Source: Halorubrum salinum (GTDB lineage Archaea > Halobacteriota > Halobacteria > Halobacteriales > Haloferacaceae). Taken from it: a stretch of DNA of 64,000 nucleotides. The stretch lies in assembly GCF_024494575.1 (NCBI RefSeq), contig NZ_JANHDO010000001.1, positions 1-64,000 of the forward strand. The letters run 5' to 3'. The notes beneath the pieces are model-generated. The model worked only from the letters and a program-made list of their open reading frames with translations. It had not been told where the DNA came from and did not search any database. A program made the translations under genes and the position numbers. Positions 32,007 to 41,155 of the stretch are shown one piece after another (within the stretch, counting starts at the first letter, position 1; each line of letters begins with the position of its first letter).

Positions 32007-33815
32007 TCAGCGCCGCCGACGGGCCGCGACGGCGATCGCCGCGACCACCGCGACGAGGGCGGCTACGACGCCGAATCCGGGCGTCTCCTCGTCGGTGTCC
32101 GACCCGATCGAGTCGTCGGATCCCCCCTCGCCAGACCCGCCGCCGCTCTCGGAGTCGGGGCCGCTTACGTCGCCGCCGTCGGCTCCGTCGAAGTCGCTCT
32201 CGCCCTCGTCGACGCCATCGCCCGCCGCGTCGGACCCGCTCGCGGTCCCGGGGAGATCGAGCCCGATACCGGGCCGGAGTTCGAGCACGCCGCCGGGCTC
32301 CGGCGCGTGCACGACGGTCACCGTGGTGTTCTCGCGGGTCACGCCGTAGGCTCCGGGGAAGTCCCCGTCGTCGATCTCGTACACGTCGCCCGTCACGTAG
32401 GGGTCGTCGCCGTGGGCCCCGAGCATCGTGCGGTACGTCTCGTAGAACGCGGTCGCGTCCGCCCGCGTCTGCCACTCGGTCACCCAGACGTAGCCGTCGC
32501 GCGTCTCGCCGCCGTCGTCGTTCCGATACGGGTACAGTTCGTCGCCGGCCCAGCCGGCCGTCGCCTCGTGCGCGTAATTGTAGTTGGCGCGGGTCCGGAG
32601 GCTCGCCTCGGGCCGCGTGTGGATCCGGACGTTCGCCGCCCGGCTCTCCGTCGGCTCGAGGACCGGGTACCCGTACTCGAAGCTCTGGTACCAGAACATG
32701 ACGAACATCGAGGCCTCCCCGGCGGTCTCCGCGCCGTCGACACCCTGGTTCGGGTACGTCTCCCACCCGTCGGTCGCCGTGTCCTCGAACTCGACCGCGC
32801 GAGTCTCGTACCCCGGTCGTTCGTGGATGACCTCGGCGGTCGACTCCGGCGGGTCCGTCATCGTCTCGTTGACGGCCGACCACCCCTCCGACTCGACGAG
32901 CGACTCGACGTAGAACGCCCCCTCGGCGTACGGCTGGAGGACGGTCTGGAGGATTCCGAAGTTGTAGTCGGCCGCCGATCCGCCCCCGCCACCGCCGCCA
33001 GACGGACCGTCCAAACAGCTCCAGTTGTCGGCACAGCGCGTGGCGTACCGCTCTTCGATGTGGACGGCTTCGCCCTCGACGATCCCGTCGACCGCGAGGT
33101 CGCCGTCCTGCGTGGCACCGACGTACCGGGGACGCGTGAGGTCGTGATACTGGTCTTGCATCCCGTGAACGAGCTCGTGTGCGAGCGTCGACGGGTCTAT
33201 CTGAACCGCCTCGCCCTCGGGGACCACGAGGACGATCCGGTCTTGTGCAGGTGAGTAAAACCCCGAGACAGCGCCGCCGAACACGGTGTCTATCTCCGCT
33301 GCTGCGGTCGTGTCCTCGCCGACGACGAACAGCGCCTCCCACACCTGGTCGTTCCAGCGCTGCGACGCCGAGAGCGACCCGTTCGTCTCCCCGGCTCCAC
33401 CGCCGCCCATCGACCCGTTCGCGAACTCCGCCCGCGTGACGGTCTCGACCGGCACGCCCTCGCGGAAGGGCCGCTCGCGGATGTGTTCGACCCGCGCCAT
33501 CGTCAGGTGCGTCAGGGCCTCCAGCTCCTCTTCCGTGAGTCCGTCGTCCTGATCGAACGACAGCTCGTCCTCGTAGTGGGTCCCGTTCCAACAGCCGACT
33601 ACTTCGGTGTTGTCGCCGGTGTCACACGTCGCCGGCGTCGCGCTCGACGTGGCCCCCGGACCCGACGCGGCCGTCGCGGGCTGTGGCGGCTCGGACGCGA
33701 GGGTCGGCGAGGAAGCGTCCGCGACGCCGCCGACATCGGCCGCGGCGACGCCGCCGCCGACTGCGAGGAGGGCTACTGCGGCGAGGACGAACGAAAGGGT
33801 GTGAACCCGTCGCAT
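32007..33815 (-). CDS. Hvo_1808 family secreted surface protein with metalloprotease motif
   Basis: 602 residues. A Sec signal peptide is at 1-25 (LSFVLAAVALLAVGGGVAAA). The HELVHG zinc motif (about residues 210-215) is in TLAHELVHGMQDQYHDL, with a downstream EGEAVHIEE glutamate region. A Gly-rich loop GGGGGGG follows at about 270. The C-terminus has an acidic Ser/Gly/Asp stalk and a PGF-CTERM sorting signal (TPGFGVVAALVAVVAAIAVAARRRR pattern: PGF, one helix, basic tail), predicting processing by archaeosortase and lipid anchoring at the S-layer. Peptidase activity is inferred from the motif only. Confidence 0.85.
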   Translation of the reverse strand: MRRVHTLSFVLAAVALLAVGGGVAAADVGGVADASSPTLASEPPQPATAASGPGATSSATPATCDTGDNTEVVGCWNGTHYEDELSFDQDDGLTEEELEALTHLTMARVEHIRERPFREGVPVETVTRAEFANGSMGGGGAGETNGSLSASQRWNDQVWEALFVVGEDTTAAAEIDTVFGGAVSGFYSPAQDRIVLVVPEGEAVQIDPSTLAHELVHGMQDQYHDLTRPRYVGATQDGDLAVDGIVEGEAVHIEERYATRCADNWSCLDGPSGGGGGGGSAADYNFGILQTVLQPYAEGAFYVESLVESEGWSAVNETMTDPPESTAEVIHERPGYETRAVEFEDTATDGWETYPNQGVDGAETAGEASMFVMFWYQSFEYGYPVLEPTESRAANVRIHTRPEASLRTRANYNYAHEATAGWAGDELYPYRNDDGGETRDGYVWVTEWQTRADATAFYETYRTMLGAHGDDPYVTGDVYEIDDGDFPGAYGVTRENTTVTVVHAPEPGGVLELRPGIGLDLPGTASGSDAAGDGVDEGESDFDGADGGDVSGPDSESGGGSGEGGSDDSIGSDTDEETPGFGVVAALVAVVAAIAVAARRRR

Positions 33816-33889
33816 ATGGCCGATTGCAGTCGACCGGGTAAGTAGTTTGTCGGTCCGGTTTTTTCAGTCGCGCCGCGTAACCCCCGTCC

Positions 33890-34465
33890 ATGCCGTACGA
33901 TCCGACCGAGACCGCGGTGATCGTCGTCGACATGCAGAACGGCTTCTGTCACCCCGACGGGAGCCTCTACGCGGAGCCGAGCGAGGCGGCAGTAGCGCCC
34001 GTCTCGTCGCTCGTCGAGCGCGCGCGAGACGCCGGCGCGAGCGTCGTGTACACCCGCGACGTCCACCCGCCGGAGCAGTTCGACGGGGCGCACTACTACG
34101 ACGAGTTCGACCGGTGGGGCGAACACGTCGTCGAGGGGTCGTGGGACGCCGAACTCGCGGACGGCCTCGACGTGCGAGACGCCGATCACGTCGTCGAGAA
34201 ACACACCTACGACGCCTTCTACCGGACGGACCTCGAAGGGTATCTCGACGCGCACGGCATCGCAGACCTCCTGATCTGCGGGACGCTCGCGAACGTCTGC
34301 GTGCTCCACACCGCCGGCAGCGCCGGACTGCGCGATTACCGCCCCGTCGTCGTCGAGGACGCGCTCGGCTACATCACCCCGGAGCACCGCGACTACGCCG
34401 TCGACCACGCCGACTGGCTGTTCGGCGAGACGACGACGCGAGACGCCGTGTCGTTCGCCGAGTGA
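33890..34465 (+). CDS. Cysteine hydrolase, isochorismatase family (nicotinamidase-like)
   Basis: 191 residues. The catalytic triad is visible: Asp in VIVVDMQNGFCHPDGS (about residue 14), Lys in VVEKHTYDAFYRTDL (about 104) and Cys in GTLANVCVLHTA (about 137). Metal-ligand-type residues lie in TRDVHPPEQFDGAHY. The pattern fits nicotinamidase/pyrazinamidase or a related amidohydrolase. The nearby nicotinate phosphoribosyltransferase supports nicotinamide deamidation. A GAGACCG/CGGTCTC hairpin (about 34464-34490) after the stop looks like a terminator. Confidence 0.85.
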   Translation: MPYDPTETAVIVVDMQNGFCHPDGSLYAEPSEAAVAPVSSLVERARDAGASVVYTRDVHPPEQFDGAHYYDEFDRWGEHVVEGSWDAELADGLDVRDADHVVEKHTYDAFYRTDLEGYLDAHGIADLLICGTLANVCVLHTAGSAGLRDYRPVVVEDALGYITPEHRDYAVDHADWLFGETTTRDAVSFAE

Positions 34466-34556
34466 GACCGGTCACCCCGCTCGCGGTCTCTCCGTCGATT
34501 ATCAGCCGCGTGAATCGGCGTGAAACGCTTTTTACCCCTGAGTCGGACCCTCGGCC

Positions 34557-35114
34557 ATGGAACTCAGTCGACGCGGCGTGCTCGGTGGGATCGGGTCCGC
34601 GTTCGCGATCGGCGCGATCGGCTTCGCCGGAGCGACCACCGTGACCGACGAGGGGAGCCTCTCGACCGACGCCGGGAGCGCGCCCGGCGTCGGCCCCGAC
34701 GGCGACGGAGCCGGCGGTAGCGGCGAGGCCGACTCCGTCGCCGTCGACTCGTCCGCGCCGTTCGAGGCCACGCTGCTCGCCGACGGCGACGACGCCGGCA
34801 CGCTGTTCGACGCGGCCGACCTGTCCCGCGTGCAGGGCGTGATCTCGGAGGAGCGCGAACACCTCGTGTACGTCGCCCTCTCCGAGGCCGGCATCGGAGC
34901 GGTACAGGACCGGCTCGCCGAGGCGGGCGCGACCGACGAGCCGAACCGGTTCGTCGTGTCGATGAATCTCGACGGGACCGAGGTGCGGCGCGTCGAACTG
35001 GACGAGTCCCGCGTCACGGCGCTCACGGACGACGAGTGGGGCGGCGTCCTGACGCTCCCGTTCGGGCAGGAACCGGTCGCCGTCGAGGTCTACGAGTCGC
35101 TGGCGAGCGAGTGA
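34557..35114 (+). CDS. Tat-exported protein, function unknown
   Basis: 185 residues. The N-terminus MELSRRGVLGGIGSAFAIGAIGFAG is a twin-arginine signal (SRRGVLG) followed by a hydrophobic stretch, with no lipobox cysteine. A Gly/Asp/Ser-rich linker leads to a folded domain (about 65-185) with VISEEREHLVYVALSEAGI and NRFVVSMNLDGTEVRRVEL. I do not recognise the domain. The stop codon region is duplicated 29 nt downstream. Confidence 0.65.
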   Translation: MELSRRGVLGGIGSAFAIGAIGFAGATTVTDEGSLSTDAGSAPGVGPDGDGAGGSGEADSVAVDSSAPFEATLLADGDDAGTLFDAADLSRVQGVISEEREHLVYVALSEAGIGAVQDRLAEAGATDEPNRFVVSMNLDGTEVRRVELDESRVTALTDDEWGGVLTLPFGQEPVAVEVYESLASE

Positions 35115-35151
35115 TCGGCGCGGTGACGCGGGTGAGCGAGTGATCGGCGCG
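35105..35151 (+). repeat. 18-bp direct repeat copying a gene's stop codon
   Basis: GAGCGAGTGATCGGCGCG at 35105-35122 covers the last codons and TGA of the Tat-exported protein; an exact copy is at 35134-35151. The copied TGA is 29 nt downstream, in another frame. Confidence 0.85.
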
Positions 35152-35209
35152 TGGGCGAGCGCGGCCGGCGAGCGGGACGATTATGCCCACGCCGGTCACA
35201 TCCGATCGC

Positions 35210-35338
35210 ATGGACGACTCGGCGGAGCCCGGCGGACGGCCGTGTCCGATGTGTGAGACGCCGATGTATCACCGACACTGCAAGTACGTCTGTCCGGCCC
35301 ACGGCGTCGTCTACGACTGTAGCGACACCTTCTACTGA
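35210..35338 (+). CDS. HVO_2523-type small zinc finger protein
   Basis: 42 residues. CPMC (12-15) and CKYVCPAHG supply paired cysteines, with MYHRHC and VVYDCSDTFY between and after, matching the haloarchaeal HVO_2523 micro-protein family with CPxC-type knuckles. It probably binds one zinc. Function unknown, perhaps regulatory as for other haloarchaeal micro-proteins. Too short for standard gene calling. Confidence 0.85.
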   Translation: MDDSAEPGGRPCPMCETPMYHRHCKYVCPAHGVVYDCSDTFY

Positions 35339-35543
35339 GCGTTCTCACGCCGTCGGCTCCCGGTCCGTGCGACCGCCGACTCCCGGTCCGCGCGAGTCGA
35401 CGTGCGGCCGTATCGACCCCTCTCGGCGGCGGTGATCGCTCCGAAATCGACACCGTGCGAACTGTTATGTTCGTGGAGTCCCAGTTTTGTTCCATGATTG
35501 GCGACCCGCTACCGATCCGCCCTGCCGGCCCGCAGAGGGCAGC

Positions 35544-36509
35544 ATGGTAGAGAAGACACAGGTCGCCCGGAGCAAGCGGATCCAACGCCGCACCGGCAAG
35601 ACCTTCCACGTCGCGACGCGGGTGCTCCCGGAACGGATCCGCCGCCCGACGTACGTGCTGTACGGCTTCTTCCGGATCGCAGACGAGATCGTCGACGCCC
35701 CCGACACCGGCCCGCCGGACGAACAGCGCGCGGAACTCGAACGGCTCCGCCGAGCCGCCCTCGGCGAAGAGCAGGCCGACGATCCGGTGTTGGACGCGTT
35801 CGCGACCGTCTGTGCGGAACGCGGCATCGAGGACGGCGACGTCCACGCGTTCGTCGACGCGATGGAGAGCGACATCGACACCGACCGCTACGAGACCTAC
35901 GAGGAGTTGGAGACGTACATGAACGGGTCGGCGGCGGCGGTCGGCCGGATGATGACGGCGATCATGGACCTGGATCCGGAGACGGAGGCGCGGGCGCTCC
36001 CGCACGCGACGAAACTCGGCGAGGCGTTCCAGATGACGAACTTCATCCGCGACGTCCGCGAGGACGTCGTCGAACGCGACCGGATCTACCTCCCGCTCGA
36101 AACGCTCGACGCGCACGGCGTGAGCGAACGCCAGATCCTCGAGCTGGAGTTCGACGACCGCGTCGCGGCCGCGATCCGCTCGGAGCTCGCTCGCACCGAG
36201 CGGCTCTACGAGGAGGGGGTCGCGGGGATCAAGTACCTCCCCGAAGACTGCCAGTTCGCGGTGCTTCTCGCGTCGGTCCTGTACGCCGACCACCACCGGC
36301 TCATTCGGAACCTCGGATACGACACCGTCTCGACGACGCCGGAACTCTCCCTGACTCGGAAGCTCTCGCTTCTCGTCCGGACCCGCTGGAAGTGGCAGTG
36401 GACGCGCGACCCGGAGGCCGTCTTCTACGAGATGTGCCGCGGCTTCGACGCCTCCCGCGACCACCGCGAGCACGGACCGCACGGCCCGAGCGTCGCCCAG
36501 ACCGACTGA
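35544..36509 (+). CDS. crtB: Phytoene/squalene synthase family (phytoene synthase)
   Basis: 321 residues from the ATG at 35544 (MVEKTQVARSKRIQRRTGKTF). Two aspartate-rich motifs, ADEIVDAPD (about residues 45-53) and NFIRDVREDVVERDRIYLP (about 164-182), bind Mg-diphosphate. FHVATRVLPERIRRPTYVLYGFFRIADE is the trans-isoprenyl synthase entry. It condenses two geranylgeranyl diphosphates to phytoene for bacterioruberin, retinal and other carotenoids. The desaturase is not adjacent. A small membrane gene follows 3 nt after the stop. Confidence 0.92.
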   Translation: MVEKTQVARSKRIQRRTGKTFHVATRVLPERIRRPTYVLYGFFRIADEIVDAPDTGPPDEQRAELERLRRAALGEEQADDPVLDAFATVCAERGIEDGDVHAFVDAMESDIDTDRYETYEELETYMNGSAAAVGRMMTAIMDLDPETEARALPHATKLGEAFQMTNFIRDVREDVVERDRIYLPLETLDAHGVSERQILELEFDDRVAAAIRSELARTERLYEEGVAGIKYLPEDCQFAVLLASVLYADHHRLIRNLGYDTVSTTPELSLTRKLSLLVRTRWKWQWTRDPEAVFYEMCRGFDASRDHREHGPHGPSVAQTD

Positions 36510-36512
36510 GCG

Positions 36513-36722
36513 ATGGACCGGTCCCGATTCGTCTCTCTCACGCTGCTCGCGTTCGGTCTCGGCTGCGCGGCGTTCATCCTCCGCGGTCTGGCTCGGACGT
36601 TCGGCTCGTATGACCTCGCCGTGGCGGTGTCCGCGCCGGTCCTGTTCGCCGCCGTCGCGCTCCTCGCGGGTCTTTCTGTCCGCGCGGCGCTCGACGTGAC
36701 GGGCGTTCGCCCGCTGGAGTGA
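36513..36722 (+). CDS. Small two-helix membrane protein downstream of crtB
   Basis: 69 residues with two hydrophobic helices (about 8-27 and 36-59) joined by a short LARTFGSYD loop. The ATG is 3 nt after the crtB stop, indicating co-transcription. Possibly a membrane partner for carotenoid synthesis, on neighbourhood grounds alone. Family not recognised. Confidence 0.65.
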   Translation: MDRSRFVSLTLLAFGLGCAAFILRGLARTFGSYDLAVAVSAPVLFAAVALLAGLSVRAALDVTGVRPLE

Positions 36723-36786
36723 TGGATCTACTCCCCGGGGCTCCCGAGTCGGAATCTCCTTCCCGCCGCGGCCCCGAGACGGCCGC

Positions 36787-38064
36787 ATGAACGTACGAAC
36801 CGTCGCCGATCTCTCGCCGGCCGAGCGCCGCGCCTTCTTCGAGCGCGACGCCGGCGTCGAGGCGGTGCGCGACGACGTGAGCGACATCGTCGGTCGGGTG
36901 CGCGAGGAGGGCGACGCCGCGCTGCGCGAGTTCTCAGAGGAGTTCGACGGCGTGGCCGTCGGCAACATCGACGTCACAGACGACGCCGAGCGCGCGCACG
37001 CGGAACTCGACGACGCGAACGACCCCGTCCTCGACGCGGTCCGCGACGCCGCCACGAACATCCGCGAGTTCCACGAGCGACAGCGTCCCGAGGACTGGCG
37101 CGAGGAGTTCGGCGACCGCGAGCTCGGTCGGCGGTTCCGCCCCATCGACCGCGCCGGCGTGTACGTCCCCGGCGGGGCGGCGGCGTATCCCTCCAGCGCG
37201 CTGATGGGCGTGATCCCCGCGACCGTGGCCGGCGTCGACCACGTCGCGGTCGCGACCCCGCCCGCCGACGACCTCAATCCCGTCACGCTCGCGGCGATCT
37301 CCGAGGCCGGCGCGGACGCCGTGTATCAGGTCGGCGGCGCACAGGCGATCGCCGCGCTCGCGTACGGGACGGAGACGGTGACGAACACGCAGAAGATCGT
37401 GGGGCCCGGTAACAAGTGGGTCACCGCCGCGAAGGCGGTCGTACAGGGCGACGTCGAGATCGACTTCCTCGCGGGCCCGAGCGAGGTGCTCGTACTCGCC
37501 GACGACACCGCAGACCCCGAGCTGGTCGCGGCCGACCTCGTCGCGCAGGCCGAACACGACCCGAACGCCTCGGTCGTGGCCGTCACCGACGACGCGGACC
37601 TCGCCGCCGCCGTCGCCGACGCGGTCGACGCACAGGTCGCGGGCCGCGAGCGCGAGGAGACGATCCGGGCCGCCCTCGACAACGAGGCCTCCGGAGTCCT
37701 CCGCGCGCGCTCGATGCCGGAGGCCGTCCTGTTCGCCGAGGAGTACGCCGCAGAGCACCTCTCGATCGTGGCCGACGACGACGAGGCGCTGCTCGCGCGG
37801 ATCTCGAACGCCGGCTCCGTCTTCCTCGGGCCGCACTCGCCCGTCGCCGCCGGCGACTACGCCACCGGGACGAACCACGTCCTCCCGACGAACGGCGGGG
37901 CGAAACGCTACGGCGGCCTCTCCGTGGACACGTTCCTCCGGTCGTCGACGGTCCAGCGGCTCGACCGCGACGCGCTCTCGGACCTCTCCGAGACGATCAC
38001 GACGCTCGCTGACGCGGAGGGGTTAGAGGCGCACGCCGAGAGCGTCCGCAAGCGGTTCGAGTAG
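36787..38064 (+). CDS. hisD: Histidinol dehydrogenase
   Basis: 425 residues. It oxidises L-histidinol to histidine in two NAD-dependent steps using zinc. Signature segments are RAGVYVPGGAAAYPSSALMG, VYQVGGAQAIAALAYGTETV (zinc-site Gln and NAD region), GPGNKWVTAAK, LAGPSEVLVLADDTADPELVAADL, AQAEHDP, the AAEHLSI general-base Glu-His region and TGTNHVLPT near the end. The start ATG at 36787 is 64 bp after the small membrane gene. hisG lies separately at 46.2 kb. Confidence 0.95.
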   Translation: MNVRTVADLSPAERRAFFERDAGVEAVRDDVSDIVGRVREEGDAALREFSEEFDGVAVGNIDVTDDAERAHAELDDANDPVLDAVRDAATNIREFHERQRPEDWREEFGDRELGRRFRPIDRAGVYVPGGAAAYPSSALMGVIPATVAGVDHVAVATPPADDLNPVTLAAISEAGADAVYQVGGAQAIAALAYGTETVTNTQKIVGPGNKWVTAAKAVVQGDVEIDFLAGPSEVLVLADDTADPELVAADLVAQAEHDPNASVVAVTDDADLAAAVADAVDAQVAGREREETIRAALDNEASGVLRARSMPEAVLFAEEYAAEHLSIVADDDEALLARISNAGSVFLGPHSPVAAGDYATGTNHVLPTNGGAKRYGGLSVDTFLRSSTVQRLDRDALSDLSETITTLADAEGLEAHAESVRKRFE

Positions 38065-38241
38065 GGCACAGAGCGTGCCGAACACCTTTTTGCGGCCGCG
38101 TCTCGCGCTCCAGAGAGATATGTACCGGTCAGTTCGACACCGATCGATACGGAGCGGCACGGAGGATCTATATCCGGTCGAAACTGCTACGTACGGGTCA
38201 TAGCAGCCTTCTTACGCCGATACTCGTATCACGCATTCGTA

Positions 38242-39459
38242 ATGGTGGACGATTCCGGAGGACGGACGGAAGCGAGTTCGAGACGGCGGTTCATTCTGGC
38301 TGGCGGCGCTGTCGGGATAGCCGGTCTGGCCGGCTGTTCCGGCGGCTCCGGCGGCGGCTCGTCCGGCGAGACCGTCGGGACGGGAGGCTCCGGCGGGGAC
38401 GGCGGGAGCGGAGACTCCGACGAGTCCGGGGATCCGCTTTTGGCCGAGTCGAGCGCGTTCGACGCGCAGGAGCCCAACTGGGAGGAGAACAACTACCTCG
38501 CGACGCCGCTCGTCGACGCCGGGTACGAACGCGGCGGACAGGCGGACTTAGAACGGATGGGCAACCGCGAGGTCGAGGAGGTACCCCACGGTGAGCCGGT
38601 TCGAGAGACGCCCGAGGACGAGAGCGAGTGGCTCGAACCCGACACGCTCGTGTTCACCGAGAGCCCGAGCGAGGACGTCCAGGGGCGCTACGAGGAGGAC
38701 TTTCAGGCCGTCTTCGACCGCATCGAGGAGGAGACCGGCCTGCCGGTCGAGTACAACCGGGTGAACAACTACGCCGCCTCGGTCGAGGCGATGCGCTCCG
38801 AGCGCGCGCACATCGCCAACTTCTCGACCGGGACCACCGCCTTCGCGGTCAACCTCGCCGGCGCGGTGCCGTTCGCGGCCGGCGTCGCGCCCGACGGCGC
38901 GTTCGGCTACCGGCTGTTCGCCACGGCCCGTGCCGACGCGGACGAGATCCAGAGCGTCGAGGACTTCGCGGACGACGACGTCCGGATGGCTCACGCGGAG
39001 CCGGCTTCGAACTCCGGGCACCAGGCCCCCTCGGCGCTCTTCGACCAGTACTTCGACGTGACCGCCGGCGAGGACTACGAGATCAACTTCTCCGGCGGCC
39101 ACTCACAGACCACCCGCGGGATCGCGGCCGGCGACTACGACGCCGGCCCGATCTGTTCGACCTGCATGCTCGACACCGTCGAGGCCGACAGCGGCCTGAG
39201 CTTCGACGAGTTCAAAGTCGTCTGGGCGTCCGCCCCGTTCCCGAACGGCCCGATAGCCTACCGGTACAACCTCCATCCGGACATCATCGAGGGGATCCGG
39301 GCGGCGTGGCTCGATTCCGACTTCGCGGACACGCGGTACGCGGAGCGCACCGGCTACGAGGAGTACGTTCCCGTCGAATACCGCCGTCACTGGTACGACA
39401 TCATGGTCATCCAGCGGTACAACGGCGTCGAGTACACGCAGGGCTCGCTGAGCGAGTGA
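38242..39459 (+). CDS. phnD: Phosphonate-type ABC transporter substrate-binding lipoprotein (PhnD)
   Basis: 405 residues. A Tat/lipoprotein signal SRRRFILAGGAVGIAGLAGCSGG has the lipobox cysteine at residue 33, then a Gly/Ser linker. The solute-binding domain shows LVFTESPSEDVQGRYEEDFQAVFDRI, VEYNRVNNYAASVEAMRSERAHIANFSTGT, VRMAHAEPASNSGHQAPSAL and a GDYDAGPICSTC segment, the PhnD-type pattern. Phosphonate, phosphite or related phosphorus compounds are possible ligands. A CTTCTTA element (about 38206-38212) suggests leaderless transcription. First gene of a five-gene operon. Confidence 0.9.
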   Translation: MVDDSGGRTEASSRRRFILAGGAVGIAGLAGCSGGSGGGSSGETVGTGGSGGDGGSGDSDESGDPLLAESSAFDAQEPNWEENNYLATPLVDAGYERGGQADLERMGNREVEEVPHGEPVRETPEDESEWLEPDTLVFTESPSEDVQGRYEEDFQAVFDRIEEETGLPVEYNRVNNYAASVEAMRSERAHIANFSTGTTAFAVNLAGAVPFAAGVAPDGAFGYRLFATARADADEIQSVEDFADDDVRMAHAEPASNSGHQAPSALFDQYFDVTAGEDYEINFSGGHSQTTRGIAAGDYDAGPICSTCMLDTVEADSGLSFDEFKVVWASAPFPNGPIAYRYNLHPDIIEGIRAAWLDSDFADTRYAERTGYEEYVPVEYRRHWYDIMVIQRYNGVEYTQGSLSE

Positions 39460-39462
39460 CCG

Positions 39463-40353
39463 ATGACGCTCGACGTAACCGGCCTCCGGAAGGTCTACCC
39501 GACCGGCGACGAGGCGCTGAAGGGAGTCGACGTCTCGGTCGGGGGCAGCGAGACGACGGCGATGATCGGTCCGAGCGGCGCGGGAAAGAGCACGTTCATC
39601 AGGTGTATCAACCGCCTCACGGAGCCGACCGAGGGGTCGATCGAACTCGACGGCACCGACCTGACCGGACTCGACGACGACGGCCTCCGCGAGGCGCGCC
39701 GCGACATCGGGATGATATTTCAGGAGTACAACTTGGTCGAGCGGCTCACCGTGATGGAGAACGTGCTCACGGGACGGCTCGGATACGTCTCGGGCTGGCA
39801 GGCGTTCCGGCGCTCGTTCCCGCCCGACGACGTCGAGCGCGCCTACGAGATTCTGGAGCGAGTCGGGCTCGGCGAGATGGAGGACAAGCGCGTCGACGAG
39901 CTGTCCGGCGGGCAGCGCCAGCGCGTCGGCATCGCCCGCGCGGTCGTCCAGCAGCCGACGATCCTCCTCGTCGACGAGCCGACCTCCAGCCTCGACCCGG
40001 AGACGTCGAACACGGTGATGCGGCTGCTCACCGAGATCGCGGCCGAGCGGGAGATCCCCGTGTTGATCAACATCCACGAGGTCGACCTCGCGACCGAGTA
40101 CGCGGACCGGATCGTCGGCCTCCACGACGGCGAGGTCGTCTTCGACGGCCCGCCGGACGACCTTCACGACGGGGCGCTCGACCGCGTGTACCGCGGCGGC
40201 GACCCGCCCGAATCGGACGCGCCGCCGGCGGACGAAACGGCCGCGTCCGACTCGTCCGTCGGGTCGGAACCGGGCGGGGAGCGGGCGTCCGCAGACGGGG
40301 TCGTGTCCCCCGACGGCGGGACGACAGACCGGCCGGGGCCGGGTGAGCCCTGA
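39463..40353 (+). CDS. phnC: Phosphonate-type ABC transporter ATP-binding protein (PhnC)
   Basis: 296 residues. Walker [10 protein letters not shown] (about 36-44), Q-loop [17 protein letters not shown], signature [13 protein letters not shown] (about 147-159), Walker [14 protein letters not shown] and switch His in INIHEVDLA identify it as an ABC ATPase, and [15 protein letters not shown] is typical of PhnC. The last 60 residues are a disordered acidic haloarchaeal tail. The ATG is 3 nt after phnD. Confidence 0.92.
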   Translation: MTLDVTGLRKVYPTGDEALKGVDVSVGGSETTAMIGPSGAGKSTFIRCINRLTEPTEGSIELDGTDLTGLDDDGLREARRDIGMIFQEYNLVERLTVMENVLTGRLGYVSGWQAFRRSFPPDDVERAYEILERVGLGEMEDKRVDELSGGQRQRVGIARAVVQQPTILLVDEPTSSLDPETSNTVMRLLTEIAAEREIPVLINIHEVDLATEYADRIVGLHDGEVVFDGPPDDLHDGALDRVYRGGDPPESDAPPADETAASDSSVGSEPGGERASADGVVSPDGGTTDRPGPGEP

Positions 40354-40354
40354 G

Positions 40355-41155
40355 ATGGCGGCCGAACGGCGCAGCTGGCGACGCCCCACGGCGTTCCGCC
40401 GCCGGGAGTTCACGTGGGCCGCCTACCTCGGGCTCGCTGCGTTCTTCCTCTGGTCGGCGTGGGGCGTCGGCGCGGACCCGTCCCGGATCGCGAGCGGGCT
40501 GGGGCGGGGCCTGACGCTGCTCGGCGACTTCTTCCCGCCGGAGGCGACGCCGCGGCAGGCCCGGCGGATCGCCGACAAGATGGTCGAGAGCGTCGCGATG
40601 GCGATGGTGTCGACGGTCACCGGGATCGCGATAAGCGTCCCCGTCGCGTTCATGGCCGCCGAGAACCTCTCGCCGAAGCCGCTGTACTACCTGAACCGCG
40701 GGTTCATCTCGCTGTCGCGCGCGCTCAACGCGATCATCGTCGCAATCCTCGTCGTGAAGGCGGTCGGTCTCGGCCCGCTGGCCGGCGTCATCACGATCAC
40801 GTTCAAGACGGTCGGCTTCTTCGCGAAGCTGCTCGCGGAGGACTTAGAGGACATCGACATGGGGAGCGTCGACGCAGTGCGGGCGACGGGCGCGTCACCG
40901 ATCCAGACCCTCGTCTACGGCGTCGTTCCCCAGATAATCCCGCGGTTCGCGGGGCTCAGCGTCTACCGCTGGGACATCAACATCCGGACCTCGACCATCG
41001 TCGGCATCGTCGGCGCGGGCGGGATCGGCTCGGTGCTTCTCACCGCGTTCAACCGGTACGCCTACCAGTACGTCACCGCCATCCTGATCGCGATCATCGC
41101 CGTCGTGCTCGTCGCGGAGGGCGTGAGCGCGGTGGTCAGACGGAGGTACCAGTGA
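40355..41155 (+). CDS. phnE: Phosphonate-type ABC transporter permease PhnE (copy 1)
   Basis: 266 residues from the ATG at 40355, one base after the phnC stop; a GTG at 40343 overlapping phnC is possible. There are six membrane segments. The ABC permease EAA-type loop is VDAVRATGASPIQTLVYGVVPQI, and SVYRWDINIRTSTIVGIVGAGGIG is the PhnE hallmark. It pairs with the second PhnE downstream to form the membrane pore. Confidence 0.9.
   Translation: MAAERRSWRRPTAFRRREFTWAAYLGLAAFFLWSAWGVGADPSRIASGLGRGLTLLGDFFPPEATPRQARRIADKMVESVAMAMVSTVTGIAISVPVAFMAAENLSPKPLYYLNRGFISLSRALNAIIVAILVVKAVGLGPLAGVITITFKTVGFFAKLLAEDLEDIDMGSVDAVRATGASPIQTLVYGVVPQIIPRFAGLSVYRWDINIRTSTIVGIVGAGGIGSVLLTAFNRYAYQYVTAILIAIIAVVLVAEGVSAVVRRRYQ

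Noticed and set aside
30789-33254. 821-codon plus-strand ORF opposite the nicotinate phosphoribosyltransferase and surface protein genes
   Set aside because: It spans two convincing minus-strand genes and their intergenic gap. No recognisable domain; typical high-GC antisense open frame.
31318-33591. 757-codon minus-strand ORF
   Set aside because: Arginine-rich out-of-frame shadow of the same two genes.
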